Positions 59,265 through 64,000 of a stretch of DNA of 64,000 bases are shown here, piece by piece. This stretch comes from Larimichthys crocea (lineage: Eukaryota > Chordata > Actinopteri > Sciaenidae). Both the position numbers and the translations under genes were made by a program. The stretch lies in NCBI RefSeq assembly GCF_000972845.2, contig NW_020853550.1, forward strand, positions 62,001 to 126,000, given 5' to 3'. The notes beneath the pieces are model-generated. The model ran no database searches. It was given only the letters and a program-made list of their open reading frames with translations, and was not told the origin of the DNA. The stretch's first letter is position 1; each line of letters starts with the position of its first letter.

Positions 59265-61795
59265 GTCTGCCTGTATGTCCCTTAAACAAAACTAATATTG
59301 TGTTGTCAAAGTGAAACTCTGCGAGACCACATCAGTTCCAGAGACTAAATGTGTGGTGTGTGATGAGTTTGCAGCTTGTTAGCTGGTCTAGAAGATACCT
59401 GTTTTTACCACAGCCACACCTCAGTCAGTATATTTGAATAAAACACGAATGTATCATCACAAAACAGCATTTTATAGTACAACAATCTTGTAAGAAAACA
59501 CAGGTCTGGTTTCCTCAGAAAAGAAGGCAGAACACTTTGGCTAATGGACATCTATAACAGATGCCTTCTAATGGAGGAAATTACAGGCCAGCATCCAATT
59601 ATCGTTTTTCAATTGGCCTGAGCCTGCTGAGCCCCAGCAGTGCTTTGGGCTGTTGGTCTGAACCTATTTATGGTTTTTAGTACATCAGACTGGCTTTAGG
59701 CCTTGAAATTGTGGGTCATGGGTATGTGCGCTGAGGCCATGTTGTGGATGTTGACTAACTTTCAGAGACTGATAAAAATAGTCTTTTTCACTTTTCAAAG
59801 GATGTTCACAACTATGATAAAATCAGCTAAAGAGGAGCATGCTGAGTCAGCCTGTAGTTCTTCAGCAGCAAAAGTGCCATGATGAGACACAGGCTGCCCA
59901 CTTATTCACTGTTGCCCTGTTGTCAGCTTTTCAAGCAGCATCTGTGTATTCTTTTTTGTTGCAGATGCAAAATCTAAATGACTACTATGGCAATTAAACC
60001 AATGTTTCTTCACACTTCACACTGACAAAAGAACAAAACTGACCTGCAGTCTGCACTGTCTGCTGTAGCCACAGCTGCCTTGTAGCTGTTGTATTGAATC
60101 ATAAAATAATAAATGTCTCGTTGACCTAAGATCCCCGTCCTTGGAGCACCTGTTACTGATTCATAATCAATAACTGCATTGTTCCTTTGTTTTTCAAGGG
60201 ATATGAAATAAGATCCTCACACAAAAATAAAACCAGCATTAAAGCTCCATTAATTAACTTTTTGATGTTAATGCTTAAGTATCATTTTCTTGCTAATCAG
60301 TTGAATTGACTTGTAAAGTTGGAAAGATATTTACCAAACTGTTGAATTGAGCCTCTGTCATTCCCACTCTGCATCGCATTTGTCTATTCTCATACTGTGG
60401 AATGTTTGGTTGTGGGGGATAAGCCTAATTTGTTATCTATCATGGACTGAGCATATTAATACAGTAGTTAGTAAAACGGGCCCGGGTATTGCATTAACAT
60501 GAAAGTGTTCTCCCTATGAGAAAAATCACACTGAGCCGTTAACTTAGTGCCATCTGGACTCTTGTTGATGTTATGCATTTAAAACAAACCTTGCAAAAAC
60601 CCACTTGGCCACTCAACTTGTTCTGGGCTGCTGTTAGAACCAGCACTGAAAAGCTGTACTCCAGCCTCTCTTGGCTTACCAATGAGCAAAGGACTTCCTC
60701 AAGCCTGGCCATATTGTTCAGCTGCACCATTCATCCACCTCATAAGTGCCAACATTTCTATTAGACTAAATTGTCTACTGTAATAACACACACAATCCCA
60801 ACAGCAGATTAGCCGGTAAGGGTCATATTGTGGTACTCGGCCCGATGACCAGTACATTGAAAATAACTGTAATTCACAGAGCTACAAGAAACTGGAATAC
60901 CTAACGTGTTAACATCTGCCTAATCAAAACAAATTCATCCCTTAAAAAGAATATGCAGAGGCAGAGATATAGGTATTCAGATGACATACTGAGTAGTAGG
61001 TAGTAAAACTGTGCCATAGTTTTATTCATATTACCTTTCATATGAGTTGTATAAAAATATACATGTATGTATAGTGTTGACTGGTATCATTTTTCTTTAT
61101 ATCAGTGCAATTCATGTTTATCATATAATGTGTCTGTGAAGGGGGCATGGTGCATCAACTGCAGGGGAGAGATTTGGAGAAGGCCAGCTGTCTAATCACT
61201 CTCCCTCATTAACAGTAGCGTACACGACACACGACGAGATGGCAGCAAGAGCTTGGCAGTGTGTGTGACCTTTTAGATGTGTAGAAGAAGACAGAACATT
61301 ATTGACATTGCATCCTGTCAGCATTTCAGGAGTTACGCTGCTGTGCCTCATGTGTAAACAAGCATCATCCTATTTCCTCCACCCACATAACCCATCCACT
61401 ATTAAGTTAGAATGTTCATTTTTATCACCCCTGGCCCAACTGTTATCGCTCATATAACTGTGATCAAGCCTCATCTGCTTCTGGTTATTATTTAAACAAA
61501 AGATTCTCTTTAAGTCTGTTTTCACAGTCAGAACACCTGAGAACCAGCAGGAAGGAAGAAAGAGCTAACAAGGACAGAGGCACAGTGACTCTGCAGTTAG
61601 TATCTATTACAAATTATATTAATTTCAAATGTAGTAGGTAAATTTAACTCAGCCTTTGCCTTCATTTGCTCTACAAAACTTTAGGTTATAAAGGTTGTAA
61701 ATCACCTTTGTTACTTTAGAGTTGTAGCAGTGTGCTCCAGTAGATGGTTTTTGTCTCCTAAAACAGATTTTCTTTTTTTTTGGCAGTGGTGTGAG
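59265..61795. other. spacer, no gene seen
   Basis: No supported exon. The 63-codon overlapping frames around 60550-60750 on both strands have no domain. Nothing structured was recognised. Confidence 0.4.
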
Positions 61796-61799
61796 ATGC

Positions 61800-62060
61800 T
61801 TTATCGTCTATGGCCTATTTGGCCTGTGGTGTTCCTCAAGGCTCCATGATTGGCCCCTTTTGAATCCTTCGGGAGGGTTGGCTGACTGTTACTAAAGCCC
61901 AGCTCAAGATGTGATGAAGGTGACTAAAGACACCTCCACTCTGGAAATCCCTGCCTGAGGATCTGAGGCTGCAGAATCTTACATCACAACATCTTTTTTT
62001 ATCACTTTCAAAAAATATGTTTTATCTGTATCTGTTTTATTTTTGTTTTTATCTTCAATT
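61800..62060 (+). mobile_element. heavily deleted L2-like LINE relic
   Basis: The plus strand reads ACGVPQGSMIGPF (61815-61860), the reverse-transcriptase GVPQGS motif. It jumps within about 70 nt to PLWKSLPEDLRLQNLTSQHL (about 61935-61995), the C-terminal 'LWNKLPEELR' motif, with everything between lost. Confidence 0.6.
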
Positions 62061-62064
62061 TTGT

Positions 62065-63430
62065 ATTAATTTTAACTGGCTGATTTTTCCTTTTTCTGCA
62101 TTGCAGTCCTGAAATTCTTTGATCCTGGTTCAACCATAGCAGGGCAAGGTGTGAAACCACTGGAGGTCAGAAAGAACAAGACTTTCAGGGGTCGTTACTG
62201 TAAGTTACTCCAATGTTCTAGGATTCTGTCTCAATTGAGCCCTGTAACTCACTCAAGCCATCATTATAGTGTCTTTTTTCTTTCAAGCCAACTGGATTCA
62301 TTGGCATAGACAGACATTATTTATGCAATGTTGAGTCTTTTCTCACACAAACACAGAGAGCTCACTGCTTTTCTAGTGACTAAAGTTCCAAGCCTTAGAG
62401 AATAGTGTTGGAGATGCCAACTTATGCTTGCCAGGTTCATCCATGACTATATAATTCTTTAGTAGTCAGACTCTTTAGGACTTGTATTCAAACATTGACA
62501 TGATATAGTCATCACAATCATCAGTCCACTGCAGAAATCGTTGTCACATTCCAGTTTAACATTAAGTGAATTTCCATTTCCCCTCAAAGTTGACGTCATT
62601 TCTCCACATCTGTCCACCAAAGACAGACCACCGGTGTTCACATGGCTCTAAAACTAGTTGTTGCAGTGATTTAGCAAGAAGTATGTAAATGTAAATTACT
62701 CACTGAGCCTAAAATACACCCAAACATCTGCTGATACAATAACAACAGTTCACTGGGCGAGACGGTATCCATGAGCTGCCTTTCTCTCACTACAGGTCAC
62801 TACAGTTGAGATATTTCTCATGCTTGGTTATGCACGTGTTCCGCAAAGCTGCAGAACAAGGCGGACTGTATTTATGCTGGAATGAGTCATTTAAGCAGAG
62901 GTTCAGCATGTTGCTATGACTTCAAAGCTCACCTTTTTCATCTTACAAACATATGACAAAGCATTCTTTTTCACATTGTTTCTATACATTTGTGTGCTTT
63001 CACTGTAATGCTGCCATTCTGCATTTCTAATACTGAAGAAATGAAAGCATGAAATTGTTCATATTCGCTCCAAGGAGCACCCAGTCTTAATTATCTTGAT
63101 AATCTTGAAGAGAGTCATGGGAAAGGACGTACAGGACGCTAAACTCCACTTGCATACATTAACAGATGTAGATAGAGCCACACAATTTTAAGTTTGTTAC
63201 AATAAACTTGTATTTCTTTGGTGTCATTTTAACTTAAAAAAGAAACTAGAGACACTAGAAATTTAAGATACTACATCAACTAAAATGTATTTCATGTGAC
63301 ATTGGAAAAAATGTTACGAAGATATCAAATATACCAGGTACATGTGTCCAAAAGAAATTACTTTTAATTTAATAGTTCAACTATAGAAAACATGTGTTGA
63401 CAAACATGGGCTAGAAGAATTCTAGCATTA
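62065..63430. other. spacer, no gene seen
   Basis: AT-rich, no recognised feature. Confidence 0.4.
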
Positions 63431-63432
63431 GT

Positions 63433-63490
63433 TAAGGGAGCAGTGAGTAGAATTTAGTGGCATCCAAACAGCAGCCGCTGTGGCTGTGAA
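63433..63490 (+). mobile_element. terminal fragment of the 'GCAGTGAGTAGAATTTAGTG' element
   Basis: AAGGGAGCAGTGAGTAGAAT followed by TTAGTGGCATCCAAA matches the start of the family seen at 13666, 17575 (inverted) and 32567. It is cut off where the LTR-like sequence begins. Confidence 0.55.
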
Positions 63491-63494
63491 GTGA

Positions 63495-64000
63495 AGCCTG
63501 TCACACCGCGGTGAGGTCAAGTTGGGTTTTTGTTATGTCTTGTCATTTCCTGTTTTATTTTGATTGTTTCCACCTGTTCCCCATTACCCTGTGTATATAT
63601 TGTCTGCGTCTTCCTTTGTCCTGTGCCGAAGTGTTTCGTCTCCTGTAGCGTGCACCAAAGCCCTTTTTTCATAACCCACAGTCACAGCATCTTAGCTCTA
63701 GTGTTCTTTTGTTTTCTACCTCGCAAGAGTGATTTTTTGTTGTACTTCCTAGTCTAGCCCTTTTGTTTCTTTGAATTTAGCCTAGTGTGTTTTCAGCCTA
63801 GTTTTTGAGCGCCTTAAGTTAATGTTTCATAGCCTTATGTTTTTCCTCGTTGAGAGTGATTTTGATTTTGTTAATCTTTAATAAGAGAAGTTTAGAGTTT
63901 TTTTCCTCCTTTGGAGTGATTTTTTTGTTTCCTCTAGTTTAGGCCTTTTTCAAACCCTAACTCAGTCGAGGATATTGTCGACCTGAATAAAACAGCTGTC
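63495..64000 (+). mobile_element. LTR-like sequence, cut by the window edge
   Basis: The string 'GTTTCCACCTGTTCCCCATT', the TATATATTG box (63593-63601) followed by 'GTCTGCGTCTTCC', several 'GAGTGATTTTTTTGTTTCCT'-like repeats and a late AATAAAAC (63986-63993) look like the U3-R-U5 of a fish Gypsy-type LTR. There is no coding part in the window, so it is either a solo LTR or the 5' LTR of an element continuing to the right. Confidence 0.5.

Overview
The window looks like a teleost fish chromosome. The genes are intron-split with GT-AG junctions and vertebrate-type products. About a third to a half of the DNA is made of typical ray-finned fish repeats: L2/Maui-like and Rex3/RTE-like LINE pieces, many hAT-type elements with 8-bp target duplications, AC/GT microsatellites, and the abundant 'CAGTGTGTAGGATTTAGTGG' type of short element. 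Species cannot be named from this alone; the repeat mix suggests a percomorph-like fish (inference).

Four protein-coding genes can be supported. (1) stk35, plus strand, two coding exons 2208-2700 and 4099-4817, a 403-aa nuclear-type Ser/Thr kinase, with a probable extra intron in its 3' UTR (4842-11094). (2) A CCN matricellular gene, plus strand, five exons from 26807 to 33302, 350 aa with all four CCN domains and 38 correctly placed cysteines, most like CCN5/WISP2 but with the C-terminal cystine-knot domain that mammalian CCN5 lacks. (3) A single-exon P2Y-type purinergic receptor, plus strand, 35346-36368. (4) A two-exon fibronectin type III protein, FNDC11-like, minus strand, 45214-43692. 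STK35, CCN5 and FNDC11 are all on human chromosome 20, so the window probably keeps part of an old linkage group. There is no sign that the four work in one pathway.

Layout: 1-2.2 kb upstream and promoter region; 2.2-11.3 kb stk35 with hAT elements and an inverted repeat pair in its downstream intron; 13.6-25 kb repeat-rich gap with four L2-like fragments, a Rex3-like fragment and an immunoglobulin light-chain V relic; 26.7-33.4 kb CCN gene; 35-37.3 kb P2Y receptor; 37.3-43.6 kb mostly unremarkable spacer; 43.6-45.3 kb FNDC11-like gene; 46.3-64 kb gene-poor tract packed with transposons, including a tandem pair of MADF-bearing elements, a 2.1-kb foldback-like element with 65-nt subterminal hairpins and a 6-bp target duplication, an integrase relic followed by a possible PHD finger, and three hAT elements. 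The right edge ends in an LTR-like sequence.

No coherent new multi-gene system is evident. The least familiar items are the 2.1-kb foldback-like element (51376-53495), the integrase-plus-PHD relic (54340-56240), the tandem MADF elements (49220-50573) and the CCN5-like gene with a CT domain.
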